Below, in pieces: positions 15,413-24,221 of a stretch of 64,000 nt of DNA; within the stretch, counting starts at the first letter, position 1; each line of letters starts with the position of its first letter. The DNA is from CAZAPG01 sp964486935. GTDB taxonomy: Bacteria > Chloroflexota > Anaerolineae > 4572-78 > J111. Location of the stretch: positions 429,906-493,905 of the forward strand of contig CAZAPG010000001.1 in the NCBI GenBank assembly GCA_964486935.1, written 5' to 3'. The notes under the pieces were generated by a model that was not told the origin of the DNA, did not search any database, and saw only the letters and a list, made by a program, of their open reading frames with translations. A program made the position numbers and the translations under genes.

Positions 15413-18400
15413 ACGGAACCTCCACGTATATGGTTGTGTTTGAGCCGGGCACGCTTTCTATAGAAAGGACGCCGCCCAGCATCTCGGCCCGTTCGCGCAT
15501 GCCCAGCAGGCCCAACCGTCCGCTTTGCCCCGCCGCGTCGGGGTCAAACCCCACGCCATCATCTTCTACAATGGTGACCATCTGGTCGCCGCGTCGCTCC
15601 AGCAAAACATCCACTCTGGTGGCCCCGGCGTGCCTGACCACGTTGGTCAGCGCTTCTTGCACAATCCGGTACAGGGTGGTTTCCACGGTGGGCGGCAAAC
15701 GCCTGTCATCCAGCCCTACTATTTCAAACTGCGTTTTCAGGCCGTGCTGCTGGCTGAATGTGTCGATATACTGGCGCAAAGCTGCCGTCAGGCCCAAATG
15801 GTCCAGCGTGGCGGGGCGCAGGTTAATGGCCAGCCGGTGCAGATTCTCCAGAATATCGTTGGTCATTTGCTTTAGCTCGGACACGCGGTTGACCACATTT
15901 TCAGAGTTGTGGGCCTCTCGTTCCAGCAAACCCAGCCCAACCATCAGCGAGGTGAGCGACTGGCCGGCTTCATCGTGCAGCTCGCGGGCAATGTGGCGGC
16001 GTTCAGTTTCTTGGGCCTGCACCAGCCGCCGCGAGAGCGATTGCAGTTGTTTGTGGCTGGCCCGTACCTGTTCAAATAGCTGCGCGTTTTGAATAGCCAC
16101 CGTCGCCTGGTTGGCAAACGCCTGGGCCATAGCTGCTTCGGTTTGGTCGTAGGCCGATATTTGCTGGCTGTCGAGCGTCAAACAGCCAATCACCTTTTTG
16201 TTGGCAATTAAAGGGACTCCCATCCAGCCGCGCGCCTGTTGCTGAATTTTCCAGCCGTCAAAGCGGGGGTCAGATTGGGCGTCGGCCAAAATTACCGGCT
16301 GGCCCGTTTTGTAAATTTCCTGGTAAAGGGCGCTGGCCGCCGAGTATGGGCGGCTGGCGGGGGGTTGAATTTGGGCCGACCCTCGCCGGGCCACCATTTG
16401 CAGTTTGTCTCGTTTTTGCAGAAAAACAAAGGCATTATCAAAGGGGACAACCTGCTCCAGATAAACCAAAATGCTGTCTAACACCTGGTCAAGGTCAAGG
16501 GTTGAGGTGAGCGTGGTGGTGGCCTCGCGCAGGGTTTCGGCCTGTTCGCGGGCCTCGGTTTCGGCCTCAAACAGGCGGGCATTTTCTATGGCAATGGTGG
16601 CGGGTGCGGCCAGCCAGCTTAACATCCGCAGGTCTTCGGGGGTAAAACTGCCGTTGTTTTTATTCATCACCTCGATAGCGCCGGTGGTTTGTTTGTCGGT
16701 TTGCAGGGGCACGCAAATAACGGAGCGGGTCTGAAAGCCGGTCTGCTCATCAATTCTGTTGAAAAAGCGGGGGTCTTTTGACACATCGGGCACCAGGGCC
16801 GGCTCGCCATGTTCAATAACCCAGCCAACAATACCATAACCTGCCGGCAGCCGCACTTTTCTAACAAAATCCGACACGCCGCCGGAAGCGGCGTTAAACC
16901 ACAGGTCGCTTCTAACCTCATCGTGCAGCACCACCGAGGCAGCGGCGGCATCCAGCAGCCGGATGGCGTGGTCGGTGATGATGGTCAGCGTTTCTTCCAG
17001 GTTAAGGGTTGAGGTGATGGCCTGGCTGATAATGCTCAGGGTGGTCAACTCGTCGATGCGTTGCTGGGTTTCGCGGTGCAGCCGGGCATTTTCTATAGCA
17101 ACGGCCGTCTGGTCGGCCAGGGTTTGAAACAGTTGGCGGTCTTCGGGCGAGAAATAATTAAGCTCGTGACATTTAACATCCAGCACGCCCACCAGGCGGT
17201 CGCTCACCTTCATGGGGGCGGTTAACCAGGACTCATCAGGCTGCTCCGGTAAAAGGGGCAGGCCGTTTTCATCAACATCCAGCACTGCGGTGGTTTGGCC
17301 GCTGTGGGCCATTAAAACGGTCAGGCGGGCGGCATCATCCAGCGGCAGGTTAAGTTCAATGGCCTTGGGGACACCCCGAATGGGGTAGTAATAGTAGGCC
17401 AGGTTGTCGCCGGCGTCGTCGAGTACGCCATAGCCTAAACTTTTGATAGGCAGCAAAAACGAGGCTGTTTCCAGGGCAATGTTGCAAATATCTACCTCAT
17501 CGCGGAGCAGGTTTAGCTCCCGGCCCAGATGATGAATAGCCACCAGCCGGTCTTCCAGTTGCCGGCGCTCGGTAATATCAATACCGGTGCTGATGATATA
17601 CTCGATGGGGTCTCCGTTGCCCGGCAAAACGTTGTTAGACCAGGCGATAACTCGCTGCCGGCCATCTTTGGTAAGCCAGTTGCTTTCGTAATCCTGGGGC
17701 GGCTCGCCCTTTTGTAGGGCTTTGAAGATAGATTTCATGCGGGCCGCCTCGTCGGTGGTTAAAAATAAATCCCAAAATGGTTTGCCTTTTACCTCATCAA
17801 GGCTGTAGCCGGTGGTTTGTTCGCAGGCCCGGTTGAACCGCAAAATGCGTCCATGCGGATTAAGCACCATAATCAAAGCGCCAACCGTGTTAAGCACCGC
17901 CGAAACAAAGTTGCGCTCCTTTTTTAGACCCACCACCCGTTTGTTTATCTCGCGGCGGGCCTGGTCGTAAAGCTGGGCGTTTCGCAAGGCGACGGCGGCC
18001 TGCTCGGCAAAGCCGGCCAGCCGGCGCGCGTGGGAGGCGTTGAAAAATTCGGGCGTGGCGCTATCAACCTTGATAAAACCTGCCAACTGCTCTTTAATGT
18101 AGATGGGCGCGCTAACAAATGATTTTACCCACGATTGGCCGGGGCCGTACATGCGGGGGTCATTAGCCTCTACCAAAGCAGCCAGCAAAGGGTGGCCGGT
18201 TTGTTGCATTTGCTTTAACGCGGGAGTATCTTCAATGCAAAGCGTAATAGAGGCAGGGGTAGATTGAGCATTTAGTTTTGGATAACCTTGCCAGCGGGCT
18301 ACCTGAACATTGTCATTTTCTTTGAGTAGAATACAGGCGGCGTCGTGCGGCACCAGTATACCTAACTGGTCTAAAATACTATCAAGCACACGCTCGTAGT

Positions 18401-18607
18401 TAAGCGAACTGCTAATGGCCGCGCCTATTTGATAAAGCGTTTCGGCCAGTTCGCGCCGTTCCCGTTCGGNNNNNNNNNNNNNNNNNNNNNNNNNNNNNNN
18501 NNNNNNNNNNNNNNNNNNNNNNNNNNNNNNNNNNNNNNNNNNNNNNNNNNNNNNNNNNNNNNNNNNNNNGCTATGAGCTGCGCTTTGGTTTTATGTTCGT
18601 CTTTCAT
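15387..18607 (-). CDS. Multi-GAF/PAS sensor histidine kinase (NarL-type HisKA_3), interrupted by gap
   Basis: A large cytoplasmic-looking sensor kinase. Downstream of the gap it has GAF (~1-150 of the continuous part), PAS (~170-290) and three more GAF domains to ~790. A HisKA_3 phospho-acceptor region follows (ERRHIARELHDEAGQSL, His ~805) and a HATPase domain (ALTNVVRHA, EDDGVGFDP, GLLGMRERA). The real start is the ATG at 18607 (GGGGGAGATTA upstream; MKDEHKTKAQLI). The codons just inside the gap (RERRELAETLYQIGAAISSS) join the same protein. With the 100-N filler the two parts are out of frame; a gap length of 2 modulo 3 would restore it. The ligands of the GAF domains are unknown. Confidence 0.88.
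18470..18569. other. Assembly gap (100 N) in histidine kinase N-terminus
   Basis: A 100-N placeholder between codon ~13 of the kinase and the RERRELAETL segment, where related kinases have a coiled coil. Frame arithmetic (118 known bases between the start and GTG 18389) shows 100 cannot be the true length. Confidence 0.95.
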
Positions 18608-18651
18608 GTTAATCTCCCCCGGCGCAGCGCCGGTTGAGTGATGAATAAAAA

Positions 18652-18706
18652 AACGCCCTCTATTTTGTAATGGTCTCCAAACAATCATTGTCAGACCGAG
18701 GGCGTT
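18652..18706 (-). terminator. Terminator with nested stem downstream of glycosyltransferase gene
   Basis: The outer arms AACGCCCTC and GAGGGCGTT are perfect and are followed by TTTTTTT on the minus strand. Inside lies a smaller stem, GGTCT...AGACC. It separates the glycosyltransferase from the histidine kinase. A short hairpin, CCGGCG-CAG-CGCCGG, follows in the kinase 5' leader at 18619-18633. Confidence 0.75.
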
Positions 18707-18846
18707 ATTTTTTGCTCATAAGCTGTGAACCATTAAAGATTTTTAAGGGTATAGGTTGTTAATTTTCGTTGCCGGTTGAAGACGTTACATAAAACTTATA
18801 GCATATTTAAAGTTGCCGCAAGCGAGTAATTAGTCCTATTGAATTT

Positions 18847-20046
18847 TTACCGGCTCATCACCTGGCGGTAAACGGACTCCAGTTTTTGGGCGGTTGCTTG
18901 CCAGTTGTGCCAGGTTTCCACATAGCGTCTACCTGCCTGCCCAATTTGTTGCCCTAGCCGGCTGTTGGCAAGCAACTTGATGGCCGTTTGAGCTGTATCC
19001 TGGGGCGTGGCGGCTACCAGAATATCTTTGTCAACCTGAGTTTGCAGCGCGGCGACGGTTTGGGGTGTGGTAATTACCGGCGTAGCCATGGCCATTGCTT
19101 CCAGCACCTTATTTTGAATGCCTACCCCGTAGCGCATTGGCAGCACGGCTGCGCTGGCCCGGGCCAGGTAGGGGCGCAGGTCGGGCACGGTGCCGGTAAC
19201 GGAGATGCGCGGGTCGGCGGCCAGCGCCTGTAGTTCTGCGGTGGGGTCTTTGCCGGCAATAATTAACTTTGCCTGGGGAATTTGCTGCCAGACCAGCGGC
19301 ATCACCCTGGCAGCCAAATCTAAGGCTGCGGCGACGTTGGCATGATAGCTCATTTTTCCGGTGAATACAAGCGTTGCCGGCTCTCTGGGGGTATCGAGCG
19401 GGTTGAAATAATCAAGGTCAACGCCGTTGGGTAGCACCACCAGCCTTTGCTCCGCATTGGGCGCGGTTGACAGTTGGGCCAGCGTTTCTTTATCTCGCGG
19501 TGATGTCACCAGCACCCGCGAAAAACGCTCCAGCAGCCGGCCTTCGTAGTGGCGGGTGCGGGCCAAATCTAACCGGGCCAGCCAGCGGCTGCGCCAGGTT
19601 GGCCCAGCGCGACGCACCCACTCAAACAGCAGGGTAATCGAGTCGACCGAGTCGAACACGGTGGGCAGGTGGTTTGTGGCGCGGCTCAATTCGGCGCCGC
19701 GTAAATGCTCTACGTGAACCACGTTAAAATCTGTTTGCCGCAGCGTTTGGTCAATTAAGCGGGCCATTGCCGGCGAGCGAGAGTAAGCAGCCTGAAACGG
19801 GGTTCGGCTGGGAATAGCCCAAACGCCGTTCCACAGGGTTTGCCAGCGGGGCAGGTCAACCGTTTTAACCTGCTGGCACCAACCGGTTAGTTGTTCTAAC
19901 GCGCCGGTCTCTTCGCCGGGGGGTATCAGGGCCAGTAGGGTAATGGCGTGTCCCTGCCGGGCCAAATATTTAATTAAGTTATAAGGGCGCACCCGAATTA
20001 AAGAGGGGATGTAGGGACAAATAAAAAGAATTCGTAATGGGTTCAT
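18847..20046 (-). CDS. GT4-type glycosyltransferase (EPS/PEP-CTERM sugar transferase-like)
   Basis: A 399-residue GT-B glycosyltransferase. The N-terminal Rossmann domain starts LRILFICPYIPSLIRVRPYNL. The donor-binding half contains VFTGKMSYHANVAAALDLA, LIIAGKDPT and the acceptor/UDP region LPMRYGVGIQNKVLEAMAMATPVI. The order and wording resemble the sugar transferases associated with EpsH/exosortase systems (family knowledge). No exosortase is visible in the window. The gene is followed by a terminator and preceded, 14 bp away, by the zinc-ribbon gene, so these two may form an operon. Sugar donor and acceptor are unknown. Confidence 0.88.
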   Translation of the reverse strand: MNPLRILFICPYIPSLIRVRPYNLIKYLARQGHAITLLALIPPGEETGALEQLTGWCQQVKTVDLPRWQTLWNGVWAIPSRTPFQAAYSRSPAMARLIDQTLRQTDFNVVHVEHLRGAELSRATNHLPTVFDSVDSITLLFEWVRRAGPTWRSRWLARLDLARTRHYEGRLLERFSRVLVTSPRDKETLAQLSTAPNAEQRLVVLPNGVDLDYFNPLDTPREPATLVFTGKMSYHANVAAALDLAARVMPLVWQQIPQAKLIIAGKDPTAELQALAADPRISVTGTVPDLRPYLARASAAVLPMRYGVGIQNKVLEAMAMATPVITTPQTVAALQTQVDKDILVAATPQDTAQTAIKLLANSRLGQQIGQAGRRYVETWHNWQATAQKLESVYRQVMSR

Positions 20047-20060
20047 TTAGGTGATATACG

Positions 20061-20480
20061 CTATCGTCTTTTTTTACCGGGCCGGTCGTTTTTGCGCTCA
20101 AAATATTTTTGCCGGTTGACTTTTCCCTGGCGGCCCCACTTTACGTTGGCCAGCATGGCATAATCCAACTCCAGGGGGTTGGTATCAACAACTTCAAGGG
20201 TGGTATTGCAAAAGCTGCAAATAATTTGCTGACCTTCATGGGCGCGGGCGCTCAGTTTAATCAGATAATCACATTCGGGGCAGGGAGCCTCTAACATAGC
20301 GGCCTTTTTTTGAGAATGCTGGGCGTGATTGACCAGCGTGGCCAGCTCAAGCTCTGGCGGGTCGGCGCTTACCAATACCAACCCACTTTTGCAATTTGGA
20401 CAAACAATCCGTTGCCCTTTGTGAGCATTTGCCCCCAGTTTTTGGGGATGCCGACATTCCGGGCAGAGTATTTGGTGCAT
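20061..20480 (-). CDS. Tandem zinc-ribbon protein, LysW-like repeats
   Basis: A 139-residue protein made of two similar halves. Each has CPEC...(~19 residues)...CPNC or CSFC followed by a hydrophobic segment and a proline. The second half reads TTLEVVDTNPLELDYAML, closely like the amino-group carrier LysW (ELEVV...P..L). LysW has one unit and ends in an acidic EDWGE tail; here the C-terminus is strongly basic (ERKNDRPGKKRR). A carrier role is therefore doubtful, and a nucleic-acid- or protein-binding ribbon is as likely. It lies 14 bp upstream of the glycosyltransferase gene. Confidence 0.7.
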   Translation of the reverse strand: MHQILCPECRHPQKLGANAHKGQRIVCPNCKSGLVLVSADPPELELATLVNHAQHSQKKAAMLEAPCPECDYLIKLSARAHEGQQIICSFCNTTLEVVDTNPLELDYAMLANVKWGRQGKVNRQKYFERKNDRPGKKRR

Positions 20481-20671
20481 TGTGGCTTACCTCTACTTAA
20501 CCTGGTAATGTAGTTGGAGTTTGTCTTGCGTTTTCACATCGACAAAAGATTGTCAATCTTTGCCTCGAATATATTTGGCCGGTAGCCAGTTTGCAATTAA
20601 TAATTTACGCTTGAATATTGATTTGCTTGACCTCTTGCAAATCCAAAAACCCCTGTTTGCGCTCAAACTAA

Positions 20672-21607
20672 TCAGGTTTCTTGACCGGCCGGCATGGGCA
20701 TTGCGGCATTATTTTGTTTGTTTGGTTCAACAGCGCGTTGATAAAACCGTTGGGTTGGGTAAGCAAATTCAATATCTGGCTGTTGGGCAAAAGCGTTTAA
20801 AATATCCTCCCAAAGAGTTTGCTCGGTAGAGCGCCGCCGGCGCGGGTCGCACAGATAGCGCATGGTCAACAATACGCCGCTAGATTCAACACTGGTATAA
20901 ACGATGGGTGTAATGTGAGGGTAAAAAATCAAAAATCGGCGGGCCGCCCGTTGAATACGTTCGCCGGCATCCTGGCTCAAGTGCGCGGCATCGCGGTTGA
21001 CAATCTCCTCTAGGATGGTTTTGGCTTTTCGCCAGTGGCTCTCAAATGTTATCAGCACTTCAATTTCGTGCCAAATATAGCCCAGCCCTTTGTGGTAGTT
21101 GCCTACCGGGTCGCTAAATATTTTGCGGTTGGGAATATACAAAACCCGGCCGGTGCTCTGGTCGGCGTGGACCCAGTTGCCAATTTCCAGCAGAACAAAT
21201 TGAAAAACCCTGATATCAACCACATCGCCCGAGTGCGGCCCAATTTCAATGCGGTCGCCTACTTCAAAGGGGCGGCGCCATAAAATAAACAGCCAGGCGA
21301 CCACATCGTTGACCGGCCCGGCCAGGGCAATAATTAACCCGGCCGCCGCAATGCCCAAAAAGGTAGCCACAGATTGAATGCTGAGCCAGAGCGGGCTAAT
21401 CAGTAGTATCCCTAAAATGGCAGCCAGATAGGTGGTTGTTTTACGCCAGCTATACTGCGCCCTCACTCCCTTAACCTGGCGGTTGACAATTTGCATGACT
21501 ATTAGCCGCAACAGCCACAGGGCAAAGATAATGACTAAGGTACTTATTAATCTTACCTGTAGTTCATTATTGGATAACAAAAATGAAGGCAACCACTCGC
21601 TCAGCAT
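20672..21607 (-). CDS. MscS-family mechanosensitive channel
   Basis: A 311-residue inner-membrane channel. Hydrophobic helices occur at ~18-38 and ~60-80. The pore-lining helix follows (VATFLGIAAAGLIIALAGPVNDVVAWLFI, ~81-110) and then the conserved beta-domain start RPFEVGDRIEIGPHSGDVVDI. The C-terminal domain contains YIPNRKIFSDPVGNY. MscS channels open on membrane tension and release solutes. The domain layout is shorter than large MscK types and close to the small MscS class. The gene stands alone with 190 bp of unremarkable sequence downstream, apart from a 7-bp hairpin (AAAGATT-GTC-AATCTTT). Confidence 0.92.
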   Translation of the reverse strand: MLSEWLPSFLLSNNELQVRLISTLVIIFALWLLRLIVMQIVNRQVKGVRAQYSWRKTTTYLAAILGILLISPLWLSIQSVATFLGIAAAGLIIALAGPVNDVVAWLFILWRRPFEVGDRIEIGPHSGDVVDIRVFQFVLLEIGNWVHADQSTGRVLYIPNRKIFSDPVGNYHKGLGYIWHEIEVLITFESHWRKAKTILEEIVNRDAAHLSQDAGERIQRAARRFLIFYPHITPIVYTSVESSGVLLTMRYLCDPRRRRSTEQTLWEDILNAFAQQPDIEFAYPTQRFYQRAVEPNKQNNAAMPMPAGQET

Positions 21608-21695
21608 ATCTCAATCAACAGCCGGATGAAATCATTTGCGCATAACAATGCGTCTATTATACCCTAACCCATTTTTTTCCTAAAGCAGAAGCCAT

Positions 21696-24038
21696 CTACT
21701 GAATGCGCCACTTGTAGGTTTTGACTTCCCATTCCTTTTGCCCTTCGGCGGCAATGGCTCCGGTATCTTTAAATTTTACGGTGAAGTTGTAAACCCCCGG
21801 CTGCTTTTCAATGGCCTTGCTGTCGTTGACTTCCATTTCAAAAATCTCGCCCTCGATATCCAAAATGATGTCACGGCCTGTTTCGTTGAAAATAGTCACC
21901 AGGGCCAGACCTTCGGGGGTGGAAGTAGGCGAGGGGGTTGGGGTGATGGTGGGCGTTGGGCTGGGCGGCGGCGTGGCCGTTGGCAGCGCCGGGCGTCCGG
22001 CCTGCCGGCTTTCGGCTACTTCTACCGTTACGCCGGTGTCGGTTACGGTTAATTGGGTAAAATCAACCGGCGAGTTTTGAAAGGCGTCGTCAATACCCTG
22101 GTTAAAACCCTGCGAAATCTGGTCGGCCACAAATGGTAGCGGCACGTTGCCAATACCGGTAAAACTCAAATTGGGTTTGCCGTTTTGCAGGGCCACCGCC
22201 ACGGGAATGGTAAAATCAAAACCGCTCCAGCTCCCGTTGATGTCAACGTGGTCGGGCGGGCGCATTTCCGCTTCAATGTTGTCAACATAAACGCCCACCA
22301 GCGCTTGCAGGTTTTGGTCAATTTGGGCTTTGGTAAACTGGTTGGGCGCTTCAAGGTCGAGCTTGTTAAAATTCCAGCCCGCCGAGGCAATTGTCTGCCG
22401 AATAAAAGAGCCGGCAGCCAGAGCGCCGGTGGCCCCAATGACGCCTACCGTAAGGGTCACAATCAGCAAAATCACAATCGCTGCGCGGGTCAGCCGCCAG
22501 GTGGTGCGGCGCAGGCGCAGCAGGGCAATGTTGGGCAGCAGCAATTTAAGAAACCGCTCCAGCATTTCTTTAGAGCTTTTGCCCTGTTTGACTGCCTGAA
22601 CGGCGGCTTCGGCCAGGTCGTTGCGGTTAATCAGCCGAAACCAGCGTTCAAACTCGCCGCGCTCCAGGTATTGCTGCGCTTCTTTGCGGTATTTCTCGCA
22701 CAGGTTGACCAGCTCCCGCGCGGTTTTGGCCGACTCGCCGCTTTTGAAGGTATACAGCGCCGCGGCCTGTCCCTGAGAAATAAGGGCCTCAAGCTGCTCT
22801 TTTAGCTGGCGAGCCGTGAGCCGCTGTTCCGGCTCGGTGGCCGTGGCCTGGCTGATAATGGTTTCCAAATCCTGGGGCAGTTCTTTATTTATCTGCCGGA
22901 TGGCCGGAAATACGCCGTGCAGTTCTTTTAATTTGAGGGGGTTAAATGTGCCGCCATGCGCGTCGGCGGGGTTGACGCCCGTCACCAAATGGTGCAGCGT
23001 GGCTCCCAGCGCGTACACGTCAGAAGTAGGAACGGCCCGGCCCAGCCACTGCTCCAGGGGGGTGTAGCCCAGCGTGCCCGCAGCCATCGAGGCTTTGATA
23101 TCGCCGGAGCTTTCTACCGGGTCGGCCTTGGCCAGCCCAAAATCTACCAGCCAAACCCGGTTGTCTTCGCCCAGCAAAATATTATCGGGTTTGATGTCCC
23201 GGTGCATCACCGGTTCGTCGCCGGCCTCGCCGTGGGTGTGCATATAACTGAGCGCGTCCGATACGTCAACAATGTAGCGCACGGCCTCTCGCCAGGGAAC
23301 CGGCCCGTTTGAAACGATGCCCTTCAGGCTGGAGCCTTCAATATACTTCATCACCAAATAGTTGCCGCTTTCATCGGAAAAGTAGTCGTAAATTTCGGGG
23401 ATGTTGGGGTGGCCCGGCTCGTTCAGCTTGGCCAGCAGGCTGGCTTCGCGCTCAAAATTGGCCTGGTAAAGCTGCACCTGCTTGGCGGGTGTCCCTTTAG
23501 GAATTTTCATCCGTTTGACCACGCACCTGCGCCGCAGTTTGACATCTTCGGCCAGGTAGGCCGCGCCAAAGCCGCCCTCGCCCAAAATCTGGATAATCTG
23601 GTAGCGATTTTGCAGCAGCCGGCCCCGGCTCACGTCGGTTGTGGTATCTTTAAAATTGCGTTCGCCCTGGGTTTTGCCCTGGGGCGTAACTTTTGTCTCT
23701 TTTTCTGCGGGTTTCGGCTCAGGCGGCGGCATAGTCAGGTCCGCATCTGTTTGGCCGGGTGCAGAGGTCAGGGTGCGGTCGGCGGGCGGGCCGGATTCGG
23801 CAGAGCGGATGGTGGCCTCATATCCGGCCTGGTTGGGGGTCAGCCGGGTTTGCCCCTCCTCTGCGGGCGGGTGGGGCATCAGTTTGGTGGCCTCTTCAGT
23901 GGCGCTGCCGGAGATGATGGTTTCCTCTTCGCGTGATGAGGCGGCCACGGTTTGGTTGTCATTTGCCGGACTTGCCGGAGCGGGGGAGTCGCCCGTTGTT
24001 TTGTTTTCTTTTTCAGATGGGTCATTTTTCAATGACAT
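21696..24038 (-). CDS. Membrane-anchored Ser/Thr protein kinase
   Basis: A 780-residue Hanks-type kinase; the start at 24038 was chosen because GGAG lies 7-8 nt upstream (MSLKNDPSEKEN). Residues 1-140 are a low-complexity Thr/Pro/Glu-rich tail. The kinase domain (~147-410) shows LGEGGFGAAYLAE, the Lys in CVVKRMK, HRDIKPDN (~275) and VDFGLAK (~294). A helical region and a transmembrane segment (~519-545) follow. Next come an unrecognised domain of about 130 residues, a Pro/Thr/Ser linker (~683-710) and a small beta-rich end domain. The topology suggests an intracellular kinase with an extracytoplasmic sensor. Divergent from the lipoprotein gene, with which it shares a 183-bp control region. 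Confidence 0.92.
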   Translation of the reverse strand: MSLKNDPSEKENKTTGDSPAPASPANDNQTVAASSREEETIISGSATEEATKLMPHPPAEEGQTRLTPNQAGYEATIRSAESGPPADRTLTSAPGQTDADLTMPPPEPKPAEKETKVTPQGKTQGERNFKDTTTDVSRGRLLQNRYQIIQILGEGGFGAAYLAEDVKLRRRCVVKRMKIPKGTPAKQVQLYQANFEREASLLAKLNEPGHPNIPEIYDYFSDESGNYLVMKYIEGSSLKGIVSNGPVPWREAVRYIVDVSDALSYMHTHGEAGDEPVMHRDIKPDNILLGEDNRVWLVDFGLAKADPVESSGDIKASMAAGTLGYTPLEQWLGRAVPTSDVYALGATLHHLVTGVNPADAHGGTFNPLKLKELHGVFPAIRQINKELPQDLETIISQATATEPEQRLTARQLKEQLEALISQGQAAALYTFKSGESAKTARELVNLCEKYRKEAQQYLERGEFERWFRLINRNDLAEAAVQAVKQGKSSKEMLERFLKLLLPNIALLRLRRTTWRLTRAAIVILLIVTLTVGVIGATGALAAGSFIRQTIASAGWNFNKLDLEAPNQFTKAQIDQNLQALVGVYVDNIEAEMRPPDHVDINGSWSGFDFTIPVAVALQNGKPNLSFTGIGNVPLPFVADQISQGFNQGIDDAFQNSPVDFTQLTVTDTGVTVEVAESRQAGRPALPTATPPPSPTPTITPTPSPTSTPEGLALVTIFNETGRDIILDIEGEIFEMEVNDSKAIEKQPGVYNFTVKFKDTGAIAAEGQKEWEVKTYKWRIQ

Positions 24039-24156
24039 GCATATTCTCCTAAAATACTGTTTACCTGCGCCTATCTTAGCACAGAAGCAAATTGGACTCA
24101 ATAAACTTGATGTACTGTGAGAAAACTTAAACTTTGATGGGCGGCCTCAGTTCAGG

Positions 24157-24185
24157 TTGAATTTTACATAAAGTTAAAGTACAAT
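24157..24185 (+). promoter_or_regulatory. Sigma-70-type promoter of the lipoprotein gene
   Basis: TTGAAT (24157-24162), a 17-nt spacer and TACAAT (24180-24185) match four and five of six consensus positions. The predicted transcript start is about 30 nt before the lipoprotein start codon. Confidence 0.6.
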
Positions 24186-24221
24186 GTTAAAATATTTGAA
24201 TTTATAACAGGCGGTTTACTG

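Noticed and set aside
21738..23936. Several plus-strand frames opposite the Ser/Thr kinase at 21696-24038
   Set aside because: They are shadows of the high-GC kinase gene with no ribosome-binding sites or domain patterns.
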